Shown here one piece after another: positions 18,098 to 26,794 of a stretch of DNA of 64,000 bases; within the stretch, counting starts at the first letter, position 1, and every line of letters starts with the position of its first letter. The position numbers and the translations under genes are program-made. This DNA comes from Acidobacteriota bacterium (GTDB lineage: Bacteria; Acidobacteriota; Terriglobia; Acidiferrales; UBA7541). The stretch spans positions 1 through 64,000 of the forward strand of contig PMTV01000029.1 in assembly GCA_003167215.1 (NCBI GenBank), in the 5' to 3' direction. The notes under the pieces were generated by a model. The model was not told the DNA's origin and made no database searches. It worked only from the letters and a program-made list of their open reading frames with translations.

Positions 18098-19414
18098 ATG
18101 GCGAAACTGTTTGATAACAAGACGATATCGCCCGGCGGAACTATCGACGGGGTGGTCGAGCTCCCCGGCGACAAGTCCATATCGCACCGCTATGCGCTCA
18201 TTGCAGCGCTAGCCGAAGGCCGCAGCGAAATACGCAACTATTCGACCGCGGCAGACTGCCGGAGCACGCTGAGCTGTCTGCGGCGCCTGGGAGTTGAAAC
18301 GGATTTCACGCGGGAGCGCCTGCGCATATCCGGTCAGGGTCTCGGTGGTTTGCAAGCCCCGCGGCGTTCTCTGGATGCAGAGAACTCAGGAACGACGATA
18401 CGCATGCTTGCAGGAGTGCTGGCGGGCCAATCTTTTGCCTCAACCTTATCGGGAGATGCTTCCTTGCGGAGCCGCCCTATGCGCCGCGTGGTGGAACCAC
18501 TGCGAAAGATGGGAGCGGAAATTCGCGCTCATGACGACGATTGCGCGCCGCTGGAAATCCGTGGCGGCGCTTTGCATTCGATTGACTACACGTTGCCGAT
18601 TCCGAGCGCGCAAGTGAAGTCTGCAATCCTGCTGGCCGGTCTTTACGCCGACGGCGTAACGACGGTACGGGAAGCGGTGCGCACGCGCGATCATACGGAA
18701 CTCGCGCTGCGCGAATTCGGAGCGACGATCGAAAGTCTGAACAAATCGGTGCGCATTCATCCGCGTCCGAAACTCGAACCTCGCCAGCTGATTGTTCCAG
18801 GCGATCTTTCCAGCGGAGTATTTTTCATCGCTGCCGCGCTGATCGTCCCGGACTCTGCTTTGATATTGCATAACGTGGGATTGAACCCCACGCGCACACG
18901 CGTTCTCGATTTCCTGATTTCCATCGGGGCTGCGATTCATCTGGCATCGGTTCAATTGCGAGACGGGGAATTGATTGGCGACATTTCCGTGCGGCATTCA
19001 GCCCTTGCGGGAGGCGAAATTAGCGGCGCGCACGCCGCCGAAATGATTGATGAACTTCCCATGCTTGCGGCGCTCGGTCCATTCACCGAGAAGGGAATCG
19101 AAATACACGGAGCGCAGGAATTGCGCGTGAAGGAGAGCGACCGCATCGCCACGATTTCCGCGGGGTTGCGCCGGATGGGTGCGCGAGTGGAAGAATTTCC
19201 AGATGGTCTTCGCGTGGAAGGGCGTTCCGCCGGAAAACTGCGAGGCGCTAAAGTTGAGCCGGGTGGAGATCATCGCATCGCTATGGCGCTCGCTATTGCA
19301 GCGCTAGGGGCACAAGGCGACACAGTGATCCGCCATGCCGATTGTGTTGCAGTTTCGTTCCCGGAATTTTTCGTTATTCTCGAACGGCTGCGTGGAAAGG
19401 GAACTGACGGTTAA
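18098..19414 (+). CDS. aroA: 3-phosphoshikimate 1-carboxyvinyltransferase (EPSP synthase)
   Basis: 438 aa, normal length. It transfers enolpyruvate from PEP to shikimate 3-phosphate in aromatic amino acid synthesis. Motifs: VELPGDKSISHRYALIAAL, LDAENSGTTIRMLAGVLAG (the class-defining NSGT), VPGDLSSGVFFIAAAL, and ELRVKESDRIATI. It stands alone, divergent from the S55 peptidase gene. Its TAA shares the palindromic TTAA at 19411-19414 with the convergent DUF4097 gene. Confidence 0.96.
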   Translation: MAKLFDNKTISPGGTIDGVVELPGDKSISHRYALIAALAEGRSEIRNYSTAADCRSTLSCLRRLGVETDFTRERLRISGQGLGGLQAPRRSLDAENSGTTIRMLAGVLAGQSFASTLSGDASLRSRPMRRVVEPLRKMGAEIRAHDDDCAPLEIRGGALHSIDYTLPIPSAQVKSAILLAGLYADGVTTVREAVRTRDHTELALREFGATIESLNKSVRIHPRPKLEPRQLIVPGDLSSGVFFIAAALIVPDSALILHNVGLNPTRTRVLDFLISIGAAIHLASVQLRDGELIGDISVRHSALAGGEISGAHAAEMIDELPMLAALGPFTEKGIEIHGAQELRVKESDRIATISAGLRRMGARVEEFPDGLRVEGRSAGKLRGAKVEPGGDHRIAMALAIAALGAQGDTVIRHADCVAVSFPEFFVILERLRGKGTDG

Positions 19415-20775
19415 GAGGATTTGCGGAGATAAAAGGTCCCGTAGCTCGTGGCGATGTGAATTTTTGGGCCGCCTGCTCCGACCTTCCCGCTGAGTCGTCC
19501 CGTCCCGTTATCATTCTGAAGCTTCAGAGAAGCGTCCTCGAAATCGCTCTGAACCTCGCCCGATTGCGAAATGGCGGAAATTTCGAAGCTGGAGTTCGAA
19601 GGAAGCGTTAGATCCACTTCTCCGGAGTCATCCGCGATATTAATATCTTCGCGCGGAGGCTGGGAAAAGCGCAGTTTGATGTTCCCTTTCGAGTCGGCGA
19701 TATCAATACGCCCGCTGATGTTTTCCGCTTCGATGTCCTTCTCATGCGTAACCAGTTTCGCAGAGCCGCTCACGTCCGAAATTTCGATTTGCTCGGAATC
19801 CAGCTCTAACCGCCCGCGCACGCCCACGAGCGTCATATCCGCCTTTTGCGACCGGTAATGCGTAGTGCCGGCCACACTTCTGACGCGGATAGGCCCAAAG
19901 AAATCTCCGTCGAGCGCAGCGTTTCCTTTTACTTCGGATATCTCAATTTCATTGCCGTGCCCGGTGAGGCTGACGTTTCCACCCACGCCGGTGATGCGAG
20001 CGTCACCTTTCGTTATTTTCGCGCTCGCGTCCGAACTTACATTATGTATTTCGACGTCTCCGCTGTCAGTTCTGGCGGTTACCGGCCCCGCGATCTCGGA
20101 GATCTTGATGTCACCGTGTGAAGAATTTACCCAAAGCGAAATCTGTTTGGGAAGGGTAACTTCGAGGTCTATGCTCACAGTGCCTTCGGAATCTTCCTGA
20201 TTGACGGGATGGACGACGTATCCGCCTCCCGTCTGTTCAATAACAACCTTCACTTTGTTCATTCGCTCCTGCGCCGCAGATTCCGTCGATCCCGAAGCGG
20301 ACTTGTTTACCGTCACGCGCAAGTCATTTCCTTCTCCAGCATGCGCTGTGATATCTCCGCGGTCGGTGGTCAGTGTAACGTGCGCGTTCACGGGAAGAGT
20401 TTTCGGATTTAGCTCTTCGCTTTGCGAAAAATCCTTTGAGAAAGGGTCCAAGTTTAAATTCGGACTCAGGTTCGGATCTCTGGTGACGAGCCAGTGTTTG
20501 GCGCCGAGGCCGATGAAAACAAAAACTACCAGAACCATCAGCGCCGCTTCTCCTCCACTTAGCAGTGGAGGTTTGCCCTCGCCGGAACGTTGCGCTGAGA
20601 GATGATCGATAATCTTGGCAAGGCCCCAGACGATCAGCAGCACGGGCCAAAAACGATAAAAGTAATGCCAGATTTGAAATTCCTGATGGAATCGTTCGAA
20701 AAGGAAAAGCACTCCGAGGAAAATCAGAAGTAATCCGCTGAATATGGAGCTGCGCTGGCCTTGACCGTTGCTCAC
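19411..20775 (-). CDS. Membrane protein with DUF4097-type beta-repeat domain
   Basis: 454 aa. The N-terminus has LiaI/LiaF-like membrane segments (SSIFSGLLLIFLGVLFLFE, WPVLLIVWGLAKII, GEAALMVLVVFVFIGLGA). From about residue 110 onward there is a beta-solenoid of short repeats (ISEIAGPVTARTDSGDVEIH, ISDVSGSAKLVTH, AENISGRIDIADSKGNIKL), characteristic of DUF4097 adhesin-like proteins. I chose the GTG at 20775, which has GAGGG upstream and lies 8 bp after the preceding gene. It is last in the sigma-factor operon, probably an envelope-stress effector (inference). Confidence 0.85.
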   Translation of the reverse strand: MSNGQGQRSSIFSGLLLIFLGVLFLFERFHQEFQIWHYFYRFWPVLLIVWGLAKIIDHLSAQRSGEGKPPLLSGGEAALMVLVVFVFIGLGAKHWLVTRDPNLSPNLNLDPFSKDFSQSEELNPKTLPVNAHVTLTTDRGDITAHAGEGNDLRVTVNKSASGSTESAAQERMNKVKVVIEQTGGGYVVHPVNQEDSEGTVSIDLEVTLPKQISLWVNSSHGDIKISEIAGPVTARTDSGDVEIHNVSSDASAKITKGDARITGVGGNVSLTGHGNEIEISEVKGNAALDGDFFGPIRVRSVAGTTHYRSQKADMTLVGVRGRLELDSEQIEISDVSGSAKLVTHEKDIEAENISGRIDIADSKGNIKLRFSQPPREDINIADDSGEVDLTLPSNSSFEISAISQSGEVQSDFEDASLKLQNDNGTGRLSGKVGAGGPKIHIATSYGTFYLRKSS

Positions 20776-20782
20776 GCCGCCC

Positions 20783-20998
20783 TCACGAACTGATGTGCCC
20801 TTGTTTGGAGGCGAGCGATTGCAGCACAAGTATGAAGCCGATCACAATCAGCAGCGCAGGCCAGAGGTCTCCGAAGCTGTACCGGCTGTATTGGCCAATC
20901 AGGAAAAGGATGCCGACGGTGATGAGTATCACTGGTCCCATGAGACTGCGAATTCGGCAATTTGCGCATGCACAGTGAACCCGGTTTGAATCAGCCAT
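20783..20998 (-). CDS. Small membrane protein, DUF5668/LiaI-like
   Basis: 71 aa. Two hydrophobic helices (GPVILITVGILFLIGQYS and WPALLIVIGFILVLQSL) joined by a short turn containing YSFGDLWP, the LiaI-LiaF-like transmembrane repeat. A CACANC Cys cluster precedes the first helix. It lies between the B-box-type protein (10 bp) and the DUF4097 protein (8 bp), which supports it as a real operon member. Confidence 0.8.
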   Translation of the reverse strand: MADSNRVHCACANCRIRSLMGPVILITVGILFLIGQYSRYSFGDLWPALLIVIGFILVLQSLASKQGHISS

Positions 20999-21008
20999 CG
21001 AATATCTC

Positions 21009-21605
21009 CTACGACTTTTTCTGCGTGCGTTCCCAGACGAGCCATCCGCCCAGGATGATCAAGCCCACCGGCCAGGTTTTCGAAAACCACTCGCGGTCCA
21101 GCAGGCCAAAATTCTTCATCAACAATAAAGCGCCAATAGCGATCAGAATAATTGCGCCCATGGGCTTGCTGCCATCGACGGACGCAAAATCAACAGGCTC
21201 AGCCGCGCCCAGCCTGCGAGCTTTGGCGGTGCGATACGCTTCCACCGGCATATAGAAGTAGAAGCAGCCCAGAGCAATCCCGAAAAACGCATCATACCCG
21301 CCGGGCAAATCGCTGTTCAGCAGCGCGATCAGACCGCCGAAAATCAGGACGTGGATCAGAGCCTTGATATATTCGCCGTTGTAAACTGCGCCAAGCCCGG
21401 GAACAAATCCCAGCGTCGCGGCGAGTCCGGGATTGGTGTCCGACCGCGGTGGCACATCGGGCCGCGGCACCACCACCGCAGCCGCCAAACAGTTTTCACA
21501 GTAGAGCGCGCCGTTCACTTCCCGGGTACAGGCGGGGCACAGCGGCTTTCCGCAATTACGGCAAAATCCGGTAGCCTCCACTTCCGGGTGCGTGGCGCAT
21601 TTCAT
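21009..21605 (-). CDS. B-box-type zinc-finger membrane protein
   Basis: 198 aa. The first 40 residues carry eight potential metal ligands (C3, H6, C15, C18, C23, C26, C36, C39) in a B-box-like arrangement. Membrane segments follow, including LIHVLIFGGLIALLNSDLP, with a last LiaI-like pair (MGAIILIAIGALLLMKNFG, WPVGLIILGGWLVW). Start and stop of the upstream anti-sigma gene overlap here (21602-21605, ATGA), so translational coupling is likely. Role unknown; probably senses or anchors within the envelope-stress operon. Confidence 0.82.
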   Translation of the reverse strand: MKCATHPEVEATGFCRNCGKPLCPACTREVNGALYCENCLAAAVVVPRPDVPPRSDTNPGLAATLGFVPGLGAVYNGEYIKALIHVLIFGGLIALLNSDLPGGYDAFFGIALGCFYFYMPVEAYRTAKARRLGAAEPVDFASVDGSKPMGAIILIAIGALLLMKNFGLLDREWFSKTWPVGLIILGGWLVWERTQKKS

Positions 21606-22321
21606 CGCGTGCTCCTGGTGGAACTGTTGATCGTAATTTCGGCCATGCCGTCAGCCAAGCTCTCGGTTAACAGGAACGCAAATATCGGCCGGTTGCGGAC
21701 CTGCGTGCGGTTCGGAATCGGCGAGGTTTGCGACTTCTGCTGCGGAATCGAATTGGGCGGCTGCGAATCATGTTCCTTTTCCGGGGTTGGGGCTGGGGTG
21801 CTTACAGGCAGGGTTTCCGGCTCCGGCTGAAGCTTTGACTGAATCTCATACACCACGCGGAGGTCGTTCACGAACTTAGCGCCTCGCGCATACGTCAGAT
21901 GCGCTTGCCGGTTGGCTGAGCGAAACACATTGGTAGGGCTCAGGTCGGCTTTCTTTAGCTTTGCTGGCGTCAGCCCGGCAGTATAAGAAATGACGATCAG
22001 CAAGGCCGCCACCGTCGCCAATCCCATCGCGAATCGCGGTTGCCACAAAATCGGAACCCAATCGAACCAGCGCTTCCACCCTTCGTTCTGCGTGCGCGGT
22101 CCCAGCGTTGCGTCTAGAATTTTTGCAACGAGCTGCGGCGGCTCCTCGAGCATCTCCATCTTGTGCATCCGATTCACGAGGCCACTCACCAGCGCAACCG
22201 TTTGCGCGCAATTCGCGCACTCCGCCGAGTGCGCGGAGAAGGCCGCAGCCTCGGCCGGTGAAAGATTCCCGTCGAGATAGTCGCTCAGCCGTTCGTCCGT
22301 GAATGCGCAGCTCCAGTCCAT
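21602..22321 (-). CDS. Anti-sigma factor with zinc-finger (zf-HC2)
   Basis: 239 aa. The N-terminal domain has the HxxxCxxC anti-sigma zinc motif (FSAHSAECANCAQTV) within LSDYLDGNLSPAEAAAF. One membrane helix (FAMGLATVAALLIVISYTAG) is followed by a Pro/Gln-rich periplasmic part. I chose the ATG at 22321 with GGAG and AAGG upstream; a longer frame to 22366 would overlap the sigma gene. It should hold the adjacent ECF sigma factor inactive until a signal releases it. Confidence 0.87.
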   Translation of the reverse strand: MDWSCAFTDERLSDYLDGNLSPAEAAAFSAHSAECANCAQTVALVSGLVNRMHKMEMLEEPPQLVAKILDATLGPRTQNEGWKRWFDWVPILWQPRFAMGLATVAALLIVISYTAGLTPAKLKKADLSPTNVFRSANRQAHLTYARGAKFVNDLRVVYEIQSKLQPEPETLPVSTPAPTPEKEHDSQPPNSIPQQKSQTSPIPNRTQVRNRPIFAFLLTESLADGMAEITINSSTRSTR

Positions 22322-22349
22322 AACCTTGCTCCCAATCACTGCCCACCAG

Positions 22350-22919
22350 CTAACTCGGGCGAACACCCATTTCCGTCAGGATGCGGGCCAACTCGATGCG
22401 CCCTCGGTTAATCCGCGATTTCACCGTGCCTGCGGGCACTTGCAGCACCACCTGAATCTCGTTGTACTCGAGACCTTGCAAATCGCGCAAGATTACAGAC
22501 TCACGCAGTTCGGGTGAAAGCCGCGCTAAACCTCGTTGCAGTTGGACGCTCAATTCCGTGGCCTCTGCCAGTTTGTCGGGCGCCCGTGCGGATGAATGCT
22601 TCTCTTCCAATTGCGGCATCGCGTCGTCGATCGAGTCCGTCTGCCGATCGCGACGCGTGCGGCGGTAATTGTCCACCAGCAAATTGCGCGTGACGCTGGT
22701 GAGCCAAGTCGGGAAAGCTCCAAATGCAGGCTTGTAGCTCGATAGCGTCTTGTAGAGACGTAGAAAAACCTCCTGGCTCAAGTCCTCGGCTTCCGTCGAA
22801 TTGCCGGTGAACCGGTAACAAAGGTTGAACACTCGCCGCGAATGCCGCCGCACGAGTTCCTCCCAGGCCGGCCCTTCGCCCCGGAGACATTGTTGTACCA
22901 GTTGGGCGTCGGCCTCCAA
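22350..22919 (-). CDS. ECF (sigma-70 family) RNA polymerase sigma factor
   Basis: 189 aa, typical ECF length. Region 2 is seen in WEELVRRHSRRVFNLCYRFTGNSTEAEDLSQEVFLRLY, and region 4 in LSPELRESVILRDLQGLEYNEIQVVL with VPAGTVKSRINRGRIEL as the recognition helix. The start is a TTG preceded by AAGGA at short spacing; no in-frame ATG lies upstream. It heads a five-gene leftward operon with its anti-sigma factor next. Confidence 0.92.
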   Translation of the reverse strand: MEADAQLVQQCLRGEGPAWEELVRRHSRRVFNLCYRFTGNSTEAEDLSQEVFLRLYKTLSSYKPAFGAFPTWLTSVTRNLLVDNYRRTRRDRQTDSIDDAMPQLEEKHSSARAPDKLAEATELSVQLQRGLARLSPELRESVILRDLQGLEYNEIQVVLQVPAGTVKSRINRGRIELARILTEMGVRPS

Positions 22920-23170
22920 TCTTCCTTAGCCTCGCATCATCCTGCATCCCTATCGGCCTCACACAATGAAACGCAATCCAGGCTCAAAAAGTTCCCCGCT
23001 GTGTGCGGTTCCGAACAGTCTTCCAAACCTCTTTAGGATCACTCAATTTAGCATTGTTCGGCATCTTATCCGCGTTGGGATTGTGAAAACAAGCCGCTAT
23101 TCCCTGGCGCAGGAATAGCGCGGGGACGTCCAATGCATTGCGGCTGGGGTGCCAGAGTGGGGAGAAAAGC

Positions 23171-24169
23171 CTATTTCGAGGGCTGCTGTTTTGGATTGCT
23201 GGTCGGCCTAATCTTGTTGTAATCCGGCATGTGAACGCAGAGCCCGCCCTTTCGGGTCATCTTCTCGTAGCCCGCAACGAGCTGGTCCTTGTAGTGGTCG
23301 ATAGCAAAATCGAACGGATCGGCTGGGTCGGAATCAATCAACTCCAAGTCTGTGTCGCTCATCGTAAGCTTGCCGAAGCGTACCGAACCACCCTTGAATG
23401 CGAGATAATTGCGCCCGCCACAACTGCTGGTCACGGCTGTCTGCGTTCCCGTTTGCTCGGGAGACTTAAATGCCAAGACGATCGCCTGATTTTCGACATC
23501 AACGCTCGCCAAATGGCCACTCAGTTCAGGAGGCGGAAGAATCTTACCGGGATCCAGGATGAGATCATCTTTATCAACCGTGACACCTTCAACTTTCTTT
23601 GTGTTGAGGATGTCGGCGGTATCAACTCCGAGAAGGTCCATCAAGCCTTTAACCGGTAGCTTCAGCGCTTTCACCTTTGTAGTGTGAACGCGGATCATTC
23701 CTTCGGGCGTGACTGTTAACGTCCCGGACGTTTCAAACGGAACCCCGCCTTTGCTCACCAGGAGTCCTTTCACCACTAGCTCTTTACCCTTGGTTGTCAC
23801 GTTAAGTTTCTTCAGTGGCGCGTTGGCTTTTGCAAAGACGTACTCGTTCAAATCGTTAGTCAGCGCGGTCATGCTCACCGTAATATCCGCGGAGTCAACG
23901 TCCAGCCCGAAGGATTCCTTGTCATCGAACACGGGAATTTGTCCTTGTTTGGGCGTGAGCTTTCCGTCTAGCGCGGAAATATGCACGATGATTGTATCCG
24001 TCAGATGGAAGTCCACATTTTTCATGCCAACCCTCACCGCAGCGTTCGCCGCGGGGGCGTCGGAAGCTTGGCCGGCGCCTGCGCTTTGAAGCGGATAAAG
24101 AGCAATGAAGGTCGCCATGCACAAAAAGCTCAGCACACAAAAAAGCGTGATTCGTCTCACTGGATTCAC
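23171..24169 (-). CDS. Secreted hypothetical protein, possibly lipid-binding (DUF2993-like)
   Basis: 332 aa. An N-terminal signal/anchor (RITLFCVLSFLCMATFIALY) precedes a long beta-rich domain. Patterns such as VSMTALTNDLNEYVFAKANAPLKKLNV, KGLLVSKGGVPFETSGTLTV and LKLPVKGLMDLLGVDTADIL recall DUF2993/LmeA-type tubular lipid-binding proteins, but this is impression-level similarity. Stands alone between the sigma operon and the small Cys-rich protein. Function unknown. Confidence 0.7.
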   Translation of the reverse strand: MNPVRRITLFCVLSFLCMATFIALYPLQSAGAGQASDAPAANAAVRVGMKNVDFHLTDTIIVHISALDGKLTPKQGQIPVFDDKESFGLDVDSADITVSMTALTNDLNEYVFAKANAPLKKLNVTTKGKELVVKGLLVSKGGVPFETSGTLTVTPEGMIRVHTTKVKALKLPVKGLMDLLGVDTADILNTKKVEGVTVDKDDLILDPGKILPPPELSGHLASVDVENQAIVLAFKSPEQTGTQTAVTSSCGGRNYLAFKGGSVRFGKLTMSDTDLELIDSDPADPFDFAIDHYKDQLVAGYEKMTRKGGLCVHMPDYNKIRPTSNPKQQPSK

Positions 24170-24335
24170 CTTTCAAATATTGTTATCGGCATTTAGCAAG
24201 ACAACTGTAACGAGCGCAGCATGTATGGATCAGCGCAATATAGAATTCCCGGATGCAAGCGCAGGGCTTAAGCCTCGCATTAAGCGGAGTTCGGGCTCCA
24301 TAAGGGGAAATAAGGATATTCAAAAAAAACAAACC

Positions 24336-24593
24336 TTAGGTTTTCGACGTGTATCCGGGGCATTGCATCACCGGAAGCGCCGGGTATTTCGGGAATCTTG
24401 GGTCGCACGACGACAGTTCGCAGAGATAGAACGTCGAGCCGCGGTCGGACTCAATCCGGCGCGCGCGCCGGCAGCTCTCGCATAAACCGGCTTGTCCGGA
24501 GACGCGCAATGGCGGCGGAAGGGCGCTGTCTTTCTTCGCTCTCATCTCATTTGCCCGCCATTCCCCTCGACTAACATTCTCCTCCTTTGACAT
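24336..24593 (-). CDS. Small Cys-rich protein with CxxC motif
   Basis: 85 aa. The C-terminal half has five Cys (C38, C41, C58, C63, C78) in LCESCRRARRIESDRGSTFY, then LCELSSCDPRFPKYPALPV and MQCPGY, consistent with a small zinc-binding fold. I recognise this pattern from acidobacterial hypothetical proteins, without a known role. The start is uncertain: an internal ATG at 24545 would give 69 aa and keep all cysteines. Confidence 0.6.
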   Translation of the reverse strand: MSKEENVSRGEWRANEMRAKKDSALPPPLRVSGQAGLCESCRRARRIESDRGSTFYLCELSSCDPRFPKYPALPVMQCPGYTSKT

Positions 24594-24704
24594 TCCCCTC
24601 TAATACACGACCTACCGTCATCAGTGCATTGTGACTTAGATTGGCTCTTTGCTAGCGTTTAGTCGTCAGCCATAGCGAGCCTCAGCCAGCGCGGAGGATA
24701 TGCT

Positions 24705-25148
24705 GTGATATTTCGATCACCAAGAAATCTAAGTTTGTGCAGCGTGCTTCTTTTGGTCGGTTTGGCCGGTTGCAATTCAGCTCCAACACAGGACCAACGA
24801 CAGCGCGATGAAAAGACCCGCGAAGAAGCCGCCAAAGCAACCGAGCGGATTAAACCGGAGCTAAAGGAAGCAGGGAAGGAGTTAGGTCAAGCCGCTCGCC
24901 AAGCCGCCGAAGACGCCCGGGCGGCCGCCCAAGGAGTAAAAGAAGGTTGGAACCACGACCACTCGCACCCGGTCAATTTGAATTCAGCGCCGGAAAGCGA
25001 ACTGACCAGTCTCCCCGGAATTTCAAGCGCCGAAGCCAGGAAAATTATTCACGGACGCCCGTACCACAGCAAAGGTGAACTGGTGACCAGAGGAATCCTC
25101 TCCAGCGAGGATTACAACAACATCCGCGATTACATCTCTACTGAATAG
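24705..25148 (+). CDS. Helix-hairpin-helix (ComEA-like) lipoprotein
   Basis: 147 aa, GTG start with GGAGG 7 bp upstream. The signal sequence ends in a good lipobox (VGLAGCNS). Residues 28-85 are a Lys/Glu/Ala-rich helix likely to form a coiled coil. The C-terminal 60 residues form the helix-hairpin-helix unit: VNLNSAPESELTSLPGIS and RPYHSKGELVTRGILSSEDYNNI. ComEA proteins bind DNA during uptake; here the anchored form could bind DNA in the periplasm, but no competence gene is adjacent. Confidence 0.85.
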   Translation: MIFRSPRNLSLCSVLLLVGLAGCNSAPTQDQRQRDEKTREEAAKATERIKPELKEAGKELGQAARQAAEDARAAAQGVKEGWNHDHSHPVNLNSAPESELTSLPGISSAEARKIIHGRPYHSKGELVTRGILSSEDYNNIRDYISTE

Positions 25149-25203
25149 AAAATAAGCGCTCTGCTTGACACCCTCGGAAGCTTACTGCTACGGTGCGAAA
25201 TCA

Positions 25204-26331
25204 ATGTTTCAAAAGTCACGAAAGTTCTTTTTGCTCCTGCTCGCCTTTCTGGCACTCGGCTATTTATTTTACAAGTTCCGCAATTCAATCACGCTGGAAG
25301 GATTTCACTGGGGGATGGTAGGGCAGTCCCTTCGCGACGCGCGTCTTTCGTTGCTTGTCCTGGGAGTGCTTGCGGTGTACGTCTGCTTCGCAATACGCGC
25401 CATTCGATGGATGCGGTTTTCGCGGACCCTTGGACATACAAATTTTTGGCACGTTTATAGCGCTACTCTGATGGGATTCACCTGCACTTTTCTGCTTGGC
25501 CGAGCGGGCGAGCCGATTCGTCCCGTATTGATCGCGAAGAAAGACTCGATTCCAATTCCCCATATGTTCGGTGTGTATGTCCTGGAGCGCGTGTTCGACA
25601 TGGCTGCTGCGGCGGTGATCGCGGGTCTTGCGTTGCTGGCATTCGAGCGCAAAGGAGTTGGAGCCAACGAGCAAAGCGATAAAATTGTAGCTCTTGCACG
25701 CACCGGAGGAATATTGCTCCTGGTGCTGCTGGCGGCTGCGATTTCGTTTCTGCTCTATTTCCGGTTTCATGGCGCGGAATGGCTGGGAAGAAGGCTAAAG
25801 AAGTCGAGTTGGCAGCACGGCTGGCGCGGGAAAATCGTCACATTGCTGGAAGGTTTCAGCGAAGGATTGCAGGGCATCCGCACCTGGAGCGATCTGCTGG
25901 TGCTCCTTGCGTATAGCAGCGTGCACTGGTTTCTGGTGTTAGTCGCATACGTTTGGATCGCGCACGCGTTCAGCGGAGAACCAGCGCTAGCGGCGATGAC
26001 GCTTTCAGGCGCGCTGGTGGTTCTGGCGTTCACCCTGATTGGTTCGGCCGCTCAGCTTCCCGGAGTCGGGGGTGGCGCCCAACTCGCCACATTCCTTGTT
26101 TTGACACTGATCTTTGGAGTAGAAAAGGAGCCGGCAGCCACGGCTTCGATCATTCTCTGGCTGGTGACGTTTGCAAGTTGCTGCCTCGCGGGTTTGCCGT
26201 TGCTCTTTAGCGAGGGATGGTCGATGGGCGAACTCCGCCGGATGGCGAGCGCTGAAGAACAAGCAGCCGAAGCGGTTGAATCTGAGGAGTGGTCTAAAAG
26301 AGTGAATAGCTCGGAAGAGAGGCCGCGGTGA
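25204..26331 (+). CDS. UPF0104 membrane protein (LPG synthase TM/flippase-like)
   Basis: 375 aa polytopic protein of the lysylphosphatidylglycerol synthase transmembrane (flippase-like) family. Family signature regions are visible: FAIRAIRWMRFSRTLGH, LMGFTCTFLLGRAGEPIRP and VLERVFDMAAAAVIAG, and near the end GVGGGAQLATFLVL. About eight membrane segments. Relatives are thought to flip or modify lipids or glycans; the cargo here is unknown. I chose the ATG at 25204; a TTG at 25165 is in frame. The stop overlaps the nrdR GTG start (GTGA). Confidence 0.85.
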   Translation: MFQKSRKFFLLLLAFLALGYLFYKFRNSITLEGFHWGMVGQSLRDARLSLLVLGVLAVYVCFAIRAIRWMRFSRTLGHTNFWHVYSATLMGFTCTFLLGRAGEPIRPVLIAKKDSIPIPHMFGVYVLERVFDMAAAAVIAGLALLAFERKGVGANEQSDKIVALARTGGILLLVLLAAAISFLLYFRFHGAEWLGRRLKKSSWQHGWRGKIVTLLEGFSEGLQGIRTWSDLLVLLAYSSVHWFLVLVAYVWIAHAFSGEPALAAMTLSGALVVLAFTLIGSAAQLPGVGGGAQLATFLVLTLIFGVEKEPAATASIILWLVTFASCCLAGLPLLFSEGWSMGELRRMASAEEQAAEAVESEEWSKRVNSSEERPR

Positions 26332-26792
26332 AGTGCCCGTTTTGTTCGCATCTGGATGACAAGGTAGTGGATTCGCGCGAGGCCAAGACGGGGGATCTGA
26401 TTCGCCGTCGCCGCGAATGCCTGCAATGTAACCGCCGCTTCACCACCTACGAGCGCATTGATGAAATTCCCTACATGGTCATCAAGAAAGATGGCCGCCG
26501 CGAAAAGTTTGACCGTCAAAAACTTCTGCAGGGTCTGCTGAAGGCGTGTGAAAAACGGCCCGTGCCTGTGGGAAAACTGGAAACCATCGTAGATGAAGCC
26601 GAACAATTCGTTAGCGAAGCGCCCGAGCGCGAGCGTACCACCACGGAAATCGGCAAGCTGATCATGGACAGGTTGAAGAAGCTGGATAAGGTCGCGTACG
26701 TGCGGTTCGCGTCCGTTTATCTGGATTTCAAGGACGTGAAGGAATTCATGGACGAACTGAAAGTTCTTTTGAAGGACCGCGCGAAAAAGTAA
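26328..26792 (+). CDS. nrdR: Transcriptional repressor NrdR
   Basis: 154 aa, exactly the family length. The N-terminal zinc ribbon is MKCPFCSHLDDKVVDSRE with RRRECLQCNRRFTTYER (C3, C6, C31, C34), followed by an ATP-cone domain (PYMVIKKDGRREKFDRQKLL and VRFASVYLDFKDVKEFMDEL). It senses nucleotides and represses ribonucleotide reductase genes. GTG start overlaps the preceding stop by 4 bp. No nrd gene lies in the window. Confidence 0.96.
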   Translation: MKCPFCSHLDDKVVDSREAKTGDLIRRRRECLQCNRRFTTYERIDEIPYMVIKKDGRREKFDRQKLLQGLLKACEKRPVPVGKLETIVDEAEQFVSEAPERERTTTEIGKLIMDRLKKLDKVAYVRFASVYLDFKDVKEFMDELKVLLKDRAKK

Positions 26793-26794
26793 GT

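Noticed and set aside
19411-19414. Shared TTAA stop of aroA and the DUF4097 gene as a regulatory feature
   Set aside because: Convergent 4-bp stop overlaps are common and need no special explanation.
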